NCBI RefSeq assembly: GCF_000712075.1
Contig: NZ_JONW01000005.1
Location: 1,183,001-1,247,000 of the forward strand
Direction: 5' to 3'
Length of the DNA stretch: 64,000 nt
Origin: Caulobacter sp. UNC358MFTsu5.1
GTDB taxonomy: Bacteria; Pseudomonadota; Alphaproteobacteria; Caulobacterales; Caulobacteraceae
The position numbers and the translations under genes are program-made. Within the stretch, counting starts at the first letter, position 1. Each line of letters starts with the position of its first letter. A model generated the notes under the pieces. It ran no database searches, was not told the DNA's origin, and saw only the letters and a program-made list of their open reading frames with translations. This document shows positions 29,702 to 39,660 of this stretch, piece by piece.

Positions 29702-30712
29702 ATGAGCCAGATCAACGCCGCCCAGCCCCGTTACGATTGGACCCTCGACCAGGTCGAGGCCCTGTTCGACCTGCCGTTCATGGAGCTGGTGTTCCAGGCC
29801 GCGACCGTGCACCGGGCCTGGTTCGACCCGTCGGAAGTGCAGCTGTCGCAGCTGTTGTCGGTCAAGACCGGCGGCTGCGCCGAGAACTGCGGCTATTGCA
29901 GCCAGTCGGCCCACTTCAAGACCGGCCTGAAGGCCGAGAAGCTGATGGACGCCGACGTGGTGATCGCCAAGGCCCGCGAGGCCCGCGAGGGCGGGGCCCA
30001 GCGCTTCTGCATGGGCGCGGCCTGGCGCGAGCTGAAGGACCGCGACCTGCCCAAGCTGGCGGCCATGATCGGCGGGGTGAAGGCCCTGGGCCTGGAGACC
30101 TGCGCGACCCTGGGCATGCTGACGCCGGAACAGGCGAAACAGCTGAAGGACGCCGGCCTCGACTACTACAACCACAACCTCGACACCGGCCCGGAATATT
30201 ACGGCGACGTGGTCTCGACCCGCACCTACCAGGAGCGCCTCGACACCCTGGCCTATGTCCGCGACGCGGGCATGAGCACCTGCTGCGGCGGCATCGTCGG
30301 CATGGGCGAGACGCGCCGCGACCGGGCCAGCCTGCTGCACCAGCTGGCCACCCTGCCCAGCCATCCCGACAGCCTGCCGATCAACGGCCTGGTGCCGGTC
30401 AGCGGCACGCCGCTGGGCGACGCCATCCTGAAGGACGGCGCCAAGGCCATCGATTCGATCGAGTTCGTCCGCACTATCGCCGTGGCCCGGATCGTCTGCC
30501 CCAAGTCGATGGTCCGCCTGTCGGCCGGTCGCGACGACATGAACCGCGAGCTGCAGACCCTGTGCTTCCTGGCCGGCGCCAACTCGATCTTCGTCGGCGG
30601 CAAGCTCTTGACCACCCCGCTGCCGAACATGGACGACGACAGCAAGCTGTTCCACGACCTGGACCTGCGCCCGATGGGCGCGAAGGCCCCGGAAGCGGTG
30701 GCGGCGGAGTAG
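29702..30712 (+). CDS. bioB: Biotin synthase
   Basis: 336 residues, a radical-SAM enzyme that inserts sulfur into dethiobiotin. The iron-sulfur cluster cysteines are C59, C63 and C66 in [28 protein letters not shown] and the arginine and asparagine ligands of the second cluster region are intact. It stands alone without bioF, bioA or bioD, as in some alphaproteobacteria. I did not find the TTATCTATAA-type BioR box in the 108-base gap upstream. Confidence 0.97.
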   Translation: MSQINAAQPRYDWTLDQVEALFDLPFMELVFQAATVHRAWFDPSEVQLSQLLSVKTGGCAENCGYCSQSAHFKTGLKAEKLMDADVVIAKAREAREGGAQRFCMGAAWRELKDRDLPKLAAMIGGVKALGLETCATLGMLTPEQAKQLKDAGLDYYNHNLDTGPEYYGDVVSTRTYQERLDTLAYVRDAGMSTCCGGIVGMGETRRDRASLLHQLATLPSHPDSLPINGLVPVSGTPLGDAILKDGAKAIDSIEFVRTIAVARIVCPKSMVRLSAGRDDMNRELQTLCFLAGANSIFVGGKLLTTPLPNMDDDSKLFHDLDLRPMGAKAPEAVAAE

Positions 30713-30720
30713 ATTCAGAT

Positions 30721-30845
30721 TTCCCTCCCCCTTGTGGGGAGGGTGGCCCCGAAGGGGTCGGGTGGGGTCTGATGACTCAGGGGTGGCGGCGAAGCCCCAC
30801 CCACCAGCTTCGCTGGTCCCCCCTCCCCACGAGGGGGAGGGAAAA
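30721..30845. repeat. Intergenic palindromic repeat, family B copy 1
   Basis: Outer arms CCCTCCCCCTTGTGGGGAGG (within 30721-30743) and complement (30820-30845), with GGGTGGGGTCTG and its near-complement inside. It lies between convergent bioB and the HPr gene. It is closely related to the element at 53646-53775. Confidence 0.82.
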
Positions 30846-30852
30846 GCGACTT

Positions 30853-31131
30853 CTATCTTTCCTCGTCGAACCGGTTCGAGACCAGTTCCGTCAGCGCGTC
30901 GAGCGCCGCTTCGGCCTCGGGGCCCTCGGCGGCGATGTCGATGGTGGAGCCGATGCCGGCGGCCAGCATCATGAGGCCCATGATCGAGCGGGCGTCGACG
31001 CTGGTGCCGTCGCGGGCGACCGTCACCTCGGCGTCGAAGCCGGAGGCCAGCTTGACGAACTTGGCCGAAGCGCGGGCGTGGAGCCCCCGCTCGTTGACGA
31101 TCTCGACCGTGCGCGCCGCCATGCGACTCAT
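30853..31131 (-). CDS. ptsH: HPr-family phosphocarrier of the regulatory PTS
   Basis: 92 residues. The phosphorylated histidine lies in ERGLHARAS and is residue 15 if translation starts at the second ATG (31122), or residue 18 from the ATG at 31131. The latter is chosen because it overlaps the EIIA stop as ATGA behind GGAGAA. DARSIMGLMML carries the serine that HPr kinase modifies. No sugar permease is nearby. In alphaproteobacteria this HPr acts in a regulatory phosphorelay that touches nitrogen and carbon status. Confidence 0.92.
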   Translation of the reverse strand: MSRMAARTVEIVNERGLHARASAKFVKLASGFDAEVTVARDGTSVDARSIMGLMMLAAGIGSTIDIAAEGPEAEAALDALTELVSNRFDEER

Positions 31132-31535
31132 TTTTCTCCCGCCAGCACGTAGGAGGCCACGGAGATATATTTCCGTCCAGCCTCCTGGGCGTGGGCGACG
31201 CAGGCCTGCAGGTTCTCGCGCTGGCGCACGCTGGCCAGCTTGATCAGCATCGGCAGGTTCAGACCGGCGATGACCTCGGCCTTGGTCTGCTCCATCACCG
31301 AGATAGCCAGGTTCGAGGGCGTGCCGCCGAACATGTCGGTGAGCAGAATCACGCCGTCTCCGTCCTGATCGACGGCGGCGCACGCCTTCAGAATGTCCGA
31401 CCGGCGACGCTCCATGTCGTCTTCCGGGCCGATGCAGATGGCCTTCACCGCGCTCTGCGGTCCGACCACATGCTCCATGGCGGAGACGAACTCCTCCGCC
31501 AGCCGCCCGTGCGTGACTATCACGAGCCCGATCAT
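31128..31535 (-). CDS. PTS EIIA component of the mannose type (regulatory)
   Basis: 135 residues, an EIIA-Man fold with the phosphoryl-accepting His9 in IVTHGRLAEEF. LLTDMFGGTPSNLA is the second conserved block. The ATG at 31535 begins the motif MIGLVIVTHG; the longer in-frame start at 31562 is not needed. There are no IIB, IIC or IID genes, so transport is unlikely and signalling is inferred. It is coupled to the HPr gene by a four-base overlap and follows hprK by 75 bases. Confidence 0.9.
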   Translation of the reverse strand: MIGLVIVTHGRLAEEFVSAMEHVVGPQSAVKAICIGPEDDMERRRSDILKACAAVDQDGDGVILLTDMFGGTPSNLAISVMEQTKAEVIAGLNLPMLIKLASVRQRENLQACVAHAQEAGRKYISVASYVLAGEK

Positions 31536-31610
31536 GCCTGATCTCTCAAACGGGATCCCCATAACCCGTGGCGGCAGGGAGGCGCCGCGCGGGCCGTCTT
31601 GATACGCTTG

Positions 31611-32045
31611 TTAGTCGGCGACTCCAAGATGCTCGAACATCCGTCTGATTTTCCCGGGGGCGCCGGGTTCCAGAGGCCACAGGTCCAGAACGCGCGTGGA
31701 GACGCCTTCGATGACTTCGAACATGGGGGCCGGCAGCCGTTCTACCGCCTGCGGCCGATCCACGCACCGCACCAGGAGGTCGATTCGGCAGAAGGGCCGG
31801 CTGGCCTGGGGCAGCACGCCCAGGCCCCGCGCCTCGATCAGGCCGACCAGCGCCTCCGGCGCGCGGCCGTAGAGCCCGCCGCCCGAAACGAACACCTGGG
31901 TGCGGTCATCGGCGACCAGCACGAAGCCCTGATCCAGGGCCCGCAGCGCCAGATCGCTCTTGCCGACGCCCGACGGACCTTCGATCAGCGCGCCGCGCCA
32001 GGTTCCCGCCATCCGGCGGGCGATCAGGCCGGCATGGCGGATCAT
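31611..32045 (-). CDS. hprK: HPr kinase/phosphorylase, short alphaproteobacterial form
   Basis: 144 residues, only the C-terminal kinase domain of Gram-positive HprK, which is about 310 residues. The P-loop GPSGVGKS is at 23-30 and the HprK signature appears as APEALVGLIEARGLGVL. It is expected to phosphorylate or dephosphorylate HPr on serine. The short form is normal in alphaproteobacteria. Its start ATG overlaps the stop of chvG (ATGA), linking the sensor kinase and PTS branches in one operon. Confidence 0.93.
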   Translation of the reverse strand: MIRHAGLIARRMAGTWRGALIEGPSGVGKSDLALRALDQGFVLVADDRTQVFVSGGGLYGRAPEALVGLIEARGLGVLPQASRPFCRIDLLVRCVDRPQAVERLPAPMFEVIEGVSTRVLDLWPLEPGAPGKIRRMFEHLGVAD

Positions 32046-33706
32046 TCGCGCGGGCCGCCGTGATGGTGGGGGCCGTGGGCGCCGGCCTCGGGCAGGTCGA
32101 CCCGGAACCGGGCCCCGATCACCTTGCCCTCGGCGTCCTTGCGGTTCTCGGCCCGCATGGTCCCGCCGTGCGCCTCGACGATCTGGCGGGCGATCGACAG
32201 GCCCAGGCCCGAATTGCCGCCGAACGCCTTGCCCTTCGGCCGCGAGGTGTAGAAGCGCTCGAAGATGGTCTCCAGATTGTCGGGCGGAATCCCCGGGCCG
32301 TCGTCGTCGACCGTGACGATCAGCCGGTTGTGCTGGTCGCGCAGGCCGGGATCGCGGCTGAGCGTGACCCGCACCTCGCCGTCGGCGGCGCTGAACGAGC
32401 GGGCGTTGTCGATCAGGTTGCGGAACACCTGGCCCATCGGGGTCTCGCGCGCCACGATCCGGGCGTGCTGCGGCGCGCGCTTGGCGTCGAAGGTCACCCG
32501 CACGCTGCCCGGGGCCTCGCCCGGACGCAGCTGGGCCTCGTAGAGGTGGATCACCTCGGCCAGCAGCAGGTTCAGCTCGAACGCCCGCGGCGCCTCGCGC
32601 GACAGCTCGGCGTCCAGCCGGGAGGCGTTGGAGATGTCGGTGACCAGGCGGTCCAGGCGGGTGACGTCCTGCTGCAGGATGGCCAGCAGCCGGGCCCGGG
32701 CGGCCGGGTCGGTGACCAGGTCCAGGGTCTCGATCGCCGAGCGGATCGAGGTCAGCGGATTCTTGATCTCGTGGGCGACGTCGGCGGCGAAGCGCTCGAT
32801 GGCGTCCATCCGCTCCGACATCGAATCGGTCATCTCCTCCAGGGCGCGCGACAGGTCGCCCAGCTCGTCCTTGCGGTCGGAGATGTCGGGCAGGGAGATG
32901 GCCCGGGCGCCGTCCAGCCGCACGCGGTCGGCGGCGCTGGCCATGCGCAGCACTGGCTGGGCGATCAGGCGGTTCAGCAGGAACGACGAGATCAGGGTGG
33001 TGGCGATGGCGATCAGGGCGAAGGGCAGCAGGGCCTTGCGCTCGGCGGCGATGATCTGGTCGATATCGCCGGCTTCCAGGGTCAGCACGCCCAGCACGGC
33101 GCGCACGTGCTGGATGGGGATCGACACCGACACCACGCGCTCGCCCATCTCGTCGATGCGGGTGCCGGCTACGGGCTCGCCCAGCTTGGCCTGGGCGATC
33201 TCGGCGGCCAGGGCCTCGCGGGCGGCCTTGGCGACCTCGGGCTTGGTGTCGGTATCCCGGGTCGGCAGGCCGAAGGCCGGCTGGCCGGGCTTGCGGGCCG
33301 GCGGCAGGACCTTGGACTCCACCCGGTCGGCGACGACGTAGCTGTCGGCCAGCTGGTTGCCCTGGGCGTCGAACAGCCGCGCCCGCTGCGAGCGGGGGAT
33401 GAACAGGCTCTGCAGGATGTCGCTGGCCTGGTCGGGGGCCAGGCGCGGCTCGGGGTCTCCGACCGTGGCGGCCAGGTCGATGACGTTGGCGATCAGCTCG
33501 CCCTGGGTGGTCAGGCTGTCGATGCGCGTGTTGATCAGGCCGCTGCGCAGCTCGTTGAGCACCAGCGCCCCGCCCAGCAGCACCGCCAGGGCCAGCAGGT
33601 TCAGGCCGATGATCAGCCGGCCCAGGCGCGAACCCCTGGGCCAGGCGAACTTCGGCCACGTCAGGCGCCGTTTCGGCTTGCCCTCAGGCCCGCTGTCCGA
33701 GGCCAT
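32042..33706 (-). CDS. chvG: Sensor histidine kinase ChvG (ExoS)
   Basis: 554 residues. Two membrane helices (~27-47 and ~295-315) flank a periplasmic sensing domain, then come HAMP, the phosphoacceptor box with VAHEIKNPLTSIR, and an ATPase domain with NLIDNARSF and GLGLSIARQIVEAHGG. The ATG at 33706 lies 7 bases after the chvI stop. With ChvI it forms a two-component system that senses acid and cell-envelope stress in alphaproteobacteria. The gene overlaps hprK by four bases. Confidence 0.93.
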   Translation of the reverse strand: MASDSGPEGKPKRRLTWPKFAWPRGSRLGRLIIGLNLLALAVLLGGALVLNELRSGLINTRIDSLTTQGELIANVIDLAATVGDPEPRLAPDQASDILQSLFIPRSQRARLFDAQGNQLADSYVVADRVESKVLPPARKPGQPAFGLPTRDTDTKPEVAKAAREALAAEIAQAKLGEPVAGTRIDEMGERVVSVSIPIQHVRAVLGVLTLEAGDIDQIIAAERKALLPFALIAIATTLISSFLLNRLIAQPVLRMASAADRVRLDGARAISLPDISDRKDELGDLSRALEEMTDSMSERMDAIERFAADVAHEIKNPLTSIRSAIETLDLVTDPAARARLLAILQQDVTRLDRLVTDISNASRLDAELSREAPRAFELNLLLAEVIHLYEAQLRPGEAPGSVRVTFDAKRAPQHARIVARETPMGQVFRNLIDNARSFSAADGEVRVTLSRDPGLRDQHNRLIVTVDDDGPGIPPDNLETIFERFYTSRPKGKAFGGNSGLGLSIARQIVEAHGGTMRAENRKDAEGKVIGARFRVDLPEAGAHGPHHHGGPRE

Positions 33707-33713
33707 CTTGCGA

Positions 33714-34424
33714 TCAGGATTCGCGATATCGGTAGCCGACGCCATACAGGGTTTCGATGGAATCGAACTCCGGATCGACCTGGCGGAACTTCTTGCGCAT
33801 GCGCTTGATGTGGCTGTCGATGGTGCGGTCGTCGACATAGACCTGATCGTCGTAGGCGGCGTCCATCAGGTTGTCGCGGCTCTTCACGAAGCCCGGGCGC
33901 TGGGCCAGCGACTGCAGCAGCAGGAACTCGGTGACCGTCAGGCGCACCGGCTTGCCGTCCCACAGGCTGTCGTGGCGCGCGGAATCGAGCGTCAGCTTGC
34001 CGCGCTTCATGATCTTGGAATTGGCCGCGCCCGGGGCGGCGCCGGCGGCGTCCTCCTCGTCCGGACGGGCCCGGCGCAGCACGGCCTTGACCCGCTCCAG
34101 CAGCAGGCGCTGGCTGAACGGCTTGTGGATGTAGTCGTCGGCCCCGAGGTTGAAGCCGAGGATCTCGTCGATCTCGTCGTCCTTGGAGGTCAGCATGATC
34201 ACCGGGATCTCGGTGGTCTGGCGCAGGCGCCGCAGCACTTCCATGCCGTCCATGCGCGGCATCTTGACGTCCAGGATCACCAGGTCGGGCGCCTGGCTCT
34301 CGACCGCGTCGAGACCGGACGCGCCGTCGTAGTAGGCCTTCACGACATGGCCATGGCTTTCCAGCGCCAGCGAAACCGAGGCGACGATGTTCTCGTCGTC
34401 GTCGATGAGAGTAATATCGGCCAT
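33714..34424 (-). CDS. chvI: Response regulator ChvI
   Basis: 236 residues, OmpR class. The receiver has the phosphoacceptor D52 in LVILDVKMP and the switch lysine in YIHKPFS. The C-terminal winged helix contains [19 protein letters not shown] and ends VGYRYRES. It is the first gene of the chvI-chvG-hprK-EIIA-HPr run. A GTCGAT-N3-ATCGAC palindrome lies 32 bases before its start and could be part of its control region. Confidence 0.95.
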   Translation of the reverse strand: MADITLIDDDENIVASVSLALESHGHVVKAYYDGASGLDAVESQAPDLVILDVKMPRMDGMEVLRRLRQTTEIPVIMLTSKDDEIDEILGFNLGADDYIHKPFSQRLLLERVKAVLRRARPDEEDAAGAAPGAANSKIMKRGKLTLDSARHDSLWDGKPVRLTVTEFLLLQSLAQRPGFVKSRDNLMDAAYDDQVYVDDRTIDSHIKRMRKKFRQVDPEFDSIETLYGVGYRYRES

Positions 34425-34455
34425 CGAGCCCTATGGGTCCTTTCGCGGATTTCCT

Positions 34456-34470
34456 GTCGATACTATCGAC
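34456..34470. promoter_or_regulatory. Palindrome in the chvI divergent promoter region
   Basis: GTCGAT-N3-ATCGAC, perfect 6-bp arms, in the 203-base gap between chvI and the unknown gene at 34628. A protein-binding site for either gene is possible; the binding protein is not identified. Confidence 0.4.
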
Positions 34471-34627
34471 CGGCGTCGCCCGCTACAACGCGCGGGGCGG
34501 CTAAGCTTTCCCGTTCTTTTGCGGCTCCAGCGTGGCGCGAATGCGGCGCGCCCCGACAACCCGCGCGGCGGCAACCTCACCTTAAGGTCTTGTATCCCAT
34601 AACGGAGTCTCGGGGAGCCCTTTGCCT

Positions 34628-36349
34628 ATGAGCGACCAAGTCCATTACGAGCTGTTCGTGCGCCGCAAGCCCGGCGCGCAATGGACGCTCGACATGGCGA
34701 CCGAGATCCGGACCCACGCCCTTCAGACCGCCGAGGAGGCTCTGGAGCAGGGCCGTGCGGTGGCCGTGCGCGTCAGCAAGGAAACCCTCGACCCCGAGAC
34801 GCGCGAATACAAGTCGATCGCCATCTTCACCAAGGGCCAGGTCGACGGCGGCAAGCCCAAGAAGCAGCAGGAGGACCTGGATCCCCTCTGCGTCCAGCCG
34901 TCCGACCTCTACACCGCCCACGCCCGCGACCGCATCGGCCGGCTGCTGGAGGGCTGGCTGGACCGTCACAACGCCACGCCGTTCGAGCTGCTGCACCGTC
35001 CCGACCTGGTCGAGAAGCTGGAAGCCTCCGGCACCGACCTGCAGCACGCCCTGCAGAAGATCGCCATCCCCGAGGCCGAAGCCCGGGGCATGTCGGTCCA
35101 CGAACTGATCCGCACCTTCCAGGGCCTGGTCGAGCGCACCGTCGCCAACCTGATGAAGGCGTTCAAGAAGGGCGACCTGCCGGACCTGGACAAGGAAGGC
35201 TTCGCCCGCGCCGCCGAGCGCCTGGCCATCGATCCCGACCGCGCCTTCCTGCTGGGGGCCGGCGTCGCCGCCTCGATCGCACCCGGCAAGAACTGGTCCG
35301 AGAAGATCGCCCGCCTGCTGGACCTGGCCGACGCCGCGCCCAGCGAGCCCAAGGCCCGCGCCGCCGCCCTGGCCGCCATCGAGACGCCCCTGGCCGAGAT
35401 CATCGGCTCCAAGGCCGGCATGGCCGACCTCCTGGGTGGTCAGAAGGAGGGCGGCGAGGCCGACCTCGGGACCACACTGGCCGCCATGACCCGCCTGGCG
35501 GGCGGGGCGCAGGTCGAGGCCCTGATCCGCGTCGAGACCGGCGTGCGCAACTGCATGCCCGAGCTGTCGGGCACGGCCCGGCGCCTGTGCGAATGGCTGA
35601 GCGGCGAGGAATTCCCCGCCGTGCGCATGTCGATCGCCCAGCGGGTGCTCAAGGAACTGAACGGCGTGCGCCGCCTGAAGCCGGCCGACGCCGAGCAGGA
35701 GATCGAATATCTCCGCGCCCTGGCCATGAGCCTGACGGCCGCCGCCGGCCGCATCCTGCCGCCGGAAGACATCACCAGCGCCTTCACCACCCGGTCCAAG
35801 ACCCTGCTGAACGGCGAGTTCATCGAATCCCTGCTCGGCCGCGACCGCTCGTCGCGCGAGGAGGTGCAGATGCTGATCCGCCTGGCCGAGAACGTCATGG
35901 GCGCGGTCAACAAGCGCACGGCGGCCCGCTGGCTGTCGGCCAACGTCCTGGCCCTGCGCTTCGAGCGCGAGCTGCGCCAGGGTCCGGACTCGGCGGCCGC
36001 CAAGCTGGCCGCCCTGGCCGCCCTGCAGAAGGCCCTGGTCCGCTCGGGCCTGGTGGTCGAGGACTACGAGCCCCTGTGCGCCCGCCTGGGCGAGGTGGGC
36101 GGCATGATCGAGGCCGACGCCCGCCTGGTCGCCATGCTGGTCCGCGCCCCGGCCCCGCTGCCCCAGAAGATGTCGGTGCTGATCAAGCTGGCCATGGGCG
36201 AGGCCGGCCCCACGGGTCCCGTCGCCGACCGGGCCAAGACCGAGGTGATGAAGCTCGCCCGGGCCCCTGAGGCCCGCGAGGAGCTGGCCAATTCGCCGGA
36301 GACGATGGACCTGCTCAAGGGCATGGTTCAGCAGAAGGCGGCGGCTTAG
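34628..36349 (+). CDS. Conserved hypothetical protein, about 573 residues
   Basis: Not recognised. It is a soluble, mostly helical protein with no signal peptide or membrane segment. A short mixed N-terminal domain (1-~95, HYELFVRRKPGAQWTLDMA) is followed by ~470 residues of helices rich in alanine, leucine and charged residues, with no catalytic motif visible. Start choice: ATG at 34628, with TTG at 34622 in frame and closer to the GGGGAG site. It is divergent from chvI, so it may be part of the envelope-stress response; this is inference from position only. Confidence 0.72.
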   Translation: MSDQVHYELFVRRKPGAQWTLDMATEIRTHALQTAEEALEQGRAVAVRVSKETLDPETREYKSIAIFTKGQVDGGKPKKQQEDLDPLCVQPSDLYTAHARDRIGRLLEGWLDRHNATPFELLHRPDLVEKLEASGTDLQHALQKIAIPEAEARGMSVHELIRTFQGLVERTVANLMKAFKKGDLPDLDKEGFARAAERLAIDPDRAFLLGAGVAASIAPGKNWSEKIARLLDLADAAPSEPKARAAALAAIETPLAEIIGSKAGMADLLGGQKEGGEADLGTTLAAMTRLAGGAQVEALIRVETGVRNCMPELSGTARRLCEWLSGEEFPAVRMSIAQRVLKELNGVRRLKPADAEQEIEYLRALAMSLTAAAGRILPPEDITSAFTTRSKTLLNGEFIESLLGRDRSSREEVQMLIRLAENVMGAVNKRTAARWLSANVLALRFERELRQGPDSAAAKLAALAALQKALVRSGLVVEDYEPLCARLGEVGGMIEADARLVAMLVRAPAPLPQKMSVLIKLAMGEAGPTGPVADRAKTEVMKLARAPEAREELANSPETMDLLKGMVQQKAAA

Positions 36350-36364
36350 CAATCTCGCCCTCTT

Positions 36365-37545
36365 TCAAAGAGAGAGGGATTCTCCCAGCGCCTCGACCAC
36401 CCTGTCCACGTCCCCGTCCGCCATCGTCGGATAGAGCGGCAGGGTCAGGCAGCGCGCGTACCAGGCGTCGGCGCCGGGCAGGTCCAGGGCGCCGTAGCGG
36501 CTCTGGTAGTAGGGCTGGCGGTGCACCGGGATGTAGTGGACCTGACTGCCGACGCCGCGCGCCTTCAGCGCCTCAACCACCGCCAGGCGGGTCGTGCCCA
36601 GGGCTTCGAAATCGATCAGCACGGTCAGCAGGTGCAGGGCCGGGTCGGACCACGCCGGGCTCTCCGCCAGGCGCACGGCCGGGGCCAGGGCCGCCAGCTT
36701 TTGCCGATAGAGCGCGGTCAGCGCCTTCCGGCGGGCGACGAAGCGGTCGAGCTTGGCCAGCTGCGAGATCCCCAGGGCGCACAGCACGTCGGGAATGCGG
36801 TAGTTGAAGCCCAGCTCGGGCATCTCGTACCACCAGGGCTCGGCGCCGGCCGGCCGTTGCATGCCGTGGCCGCGCAGGCTGCGGGCCCGGGCCGCCAGGG
36901 CCGCGTCGTTGGTGGTCAGCATGCCGCCCTCGCCCGTGGCCAGGGTCTTGACCGGATGGAACGAGAAGCTGGCGAAGCTGGAATAGGCGCCGTCGCCGAC
37001 CGGATGGGCCGCGCCGTCGAAGGTCCCGACCGAGCCCAGGGCGTGGGGCGCGTCCTCGACCAGGGTCGCGCCAGCCGAGGCGGCCAGGTCGCGCAGGGCC
37101 GGCAGGTCGCAGACGTCGCCGCGCAGGTGCACCGGAAGCACGGCGCGGACCCGGCGACCTTCGGCGCGCTTCAGGGCCTCGGCCAGGGTGTCGGGCGTCA
37201 TCAGGCCGCTGTCGGGATCGACGTCGGCGAACACCACCTCGGCCCCGACGTAGCGGGCGCAGTTGGCGGTGGCCAGGAAGGTGACCGACGGGGCGATGCA
37301 GACGTCGCCCCCCTTTCCTTCATTGGCGCCGACCCCCAGGGCCATCATCGCCAGGTGCAGGGTCGCCGTGCCGTTGGCCACCGCGATGGCGTGCTCGGCC
37401 CCGACCTTGGCCTTGAAGGCCGTCTCGAAGGCCTCGACGGTCGGGCCGGTGGTCAGGAAGTCGGCGCGCAGGGCCGCCGCGACCGCCGCCACGTCGTCGT
37501 CCTCGATGGTCTGACGGCCGTACGGCAGGAACGGCGGGCTGCTCA

Positions 37546-37546
<1 letters not shown>
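36365..37546 (-). CDS. pseC: PseC-type sugar aminotransferase (flagellin modification, FlmB-like)
   Basis: 393 residues, DegT/DnrJ/EryC1 fold. The PLP lysine is K200 in SFHPVKTLATGEGG, and the aspartate stacking the cofactor is in VEDAPHALGS. It transfers an amino group to UDP-4-keto-6-deoxy-AltNAc, step 2 of pseudaminic acid synthesis. The pair with pseB corresponds to Caulobacter flmA/flmB, needed to glycosylate flagellin. Its ATG shares one base with the pseB stop (TGATG). Confidence 0.92.
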
Positions 37547-38697
<1,151 letters not shown>

Positions 38698-38709
38698 TCA
38701 CAAGGGGCC

Positions 38710-39117
38710 ATGCGCCGCGCCCTCCTCATTCCCGTCCTGTCGCTGCTGGCGACCGCCAGCCTGGCCGCCCCGCCCGCCTTCGCCGGTCACGGCAAGGAGG
38801 AGAAGAAGGCGCCGCCGACCTATTTCGCCCTCCAGCCGCTGACGGCCACGACCATCCGCCGCGACGGCCGCCGGGGCGTCATGACCCTGGAGGCCGGGAT
38901 CGAGGCCAAGGACGCGACCCTGATGGAGCGCGCCCAGCAGTCCGAGCCCCGCCTGCGCGCCGCCTTCGCCCAGGTGTTGATGACCTACACCGCCGGCATG
39001 CCGCGCGGCGCTGCGCCGGACCTGAACTATCTGGGCGACAAGATGCAGGACGCCGCCGACAAGGTGCTGGGCCGCAAGGGCAGCAAGGTGCTGCTCGGTT
39101 CGGCGATGGTGAACTAG
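38710..39117 (+). CDS. Secreted protein with a FliL-like domain
   Basis: 135 residues. A signal peptide (1-25, ending AFA) replaces the membrane anchor of FliL. The mature part PPTYFALQPLTATTIR...MTLEAGIEAKD...LRAAFAQVLMTY...LGDKMQDAADKVLG follows the order of the FliL periplasmic domain (strand, strand, helix with R/L pattern, terminal strand). FliL family proteins stabilise the flagellar stator. The ATG at 38710 follows AAGGGG. It is divergent from pseB/pseC, which supports a flagellar link. The assignment is by pattern and needs a profile check. Confidence 0.55.
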   Translation: MRRALLIPVLSLLATASLAAPPAFAGHGKEEKKAPPTYFALQPLTATTIRRDGRRGVMTLEAGIEAKDATLMERAQQSEPRLRAAFAQVLMTYTAGMPRGAAPDLNYLGDKMQDAADKVLGRKGSKVLLGSAMVN

Positions 39118-39611
39118 GGCGCCGACTTCTTCCGCCGCGCCTTGAAGAACCCCCGCAGCAGGTCCGCGCTCTCCTGGGCCATCACCCCGCCGGTCACGTC
39201 CGGCCGCCAGTGGCAGGTGGGCTGGGCGAAGAATTTCGGGCCGTGGACCACCGCCCCGCCCTTAGGGTCCTCGGCCCCGAACACCACCCGGCCGATGCGG
39301 GCGTGGCTGATCGCCCCGGCGCACATGGCGCAGGGCTCCAGCGTCACCACCAGGGTCAGGTCGGTCAGGCGGTAGTTGCCCAGCTTGGCCGCCGCGATCC
39401 GCATCGCCGCGATCTCGGCGTGGGCCGTGGGGTCATGGGCGCCGATCGGACCGTTGCCGGCCCGGGCGATCACCTCGCCGGTCTTCGGATCGAGGATCAC
39501 CGCCCCCACCGGCGTCTCGCCCGCAGCGGCGGCGGCGCGGGCCTCCTGGAGCGCGAGAGCCATGGCCCCCAAATCCCCGGCGTCTTGATCCTGGGGGGGA
39601 TCGGTGCGCAT
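39114..39611 (-). CDS. tadA: tRNA-specific adenosine deaminase
   Basis: 165 residues, cytidine-deaminase fold. The zinc site is H64-A-E66 with the catalytic glutamate, and P93-C-A-M-C97. It converts A34 to inosine in the anticodon of tRNA-Arg(ACG). ATG at 39611 is preferred; ATG at 39626 is an alternative and both precede the domain. Its end overlaps the convergent FliL-like gene by four bases. It is divergent from rluB, with 49 bases between. Confidence 0.93.
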   Translation of the reverse strand: MRTDPPQDQDAGDLGAMALALQEARAAAAAGETPVGAVILDPKTGEVIARAGNGPIGAHDPTAHAEIAAMRIAAAKLGNYRLTDLTLVVTLEPCAMCAGAISHARIGRVVFGAEDPKGGAVVHGPKFFAQPTCHWRPDVTGGVMAQESADLLRGFFKARRKKSAP

Positions 39612-39660
39612 TAGAAAACCGCCCATCGTGAGATGCGCCCTGCCCTTGAAGGACGACGCC

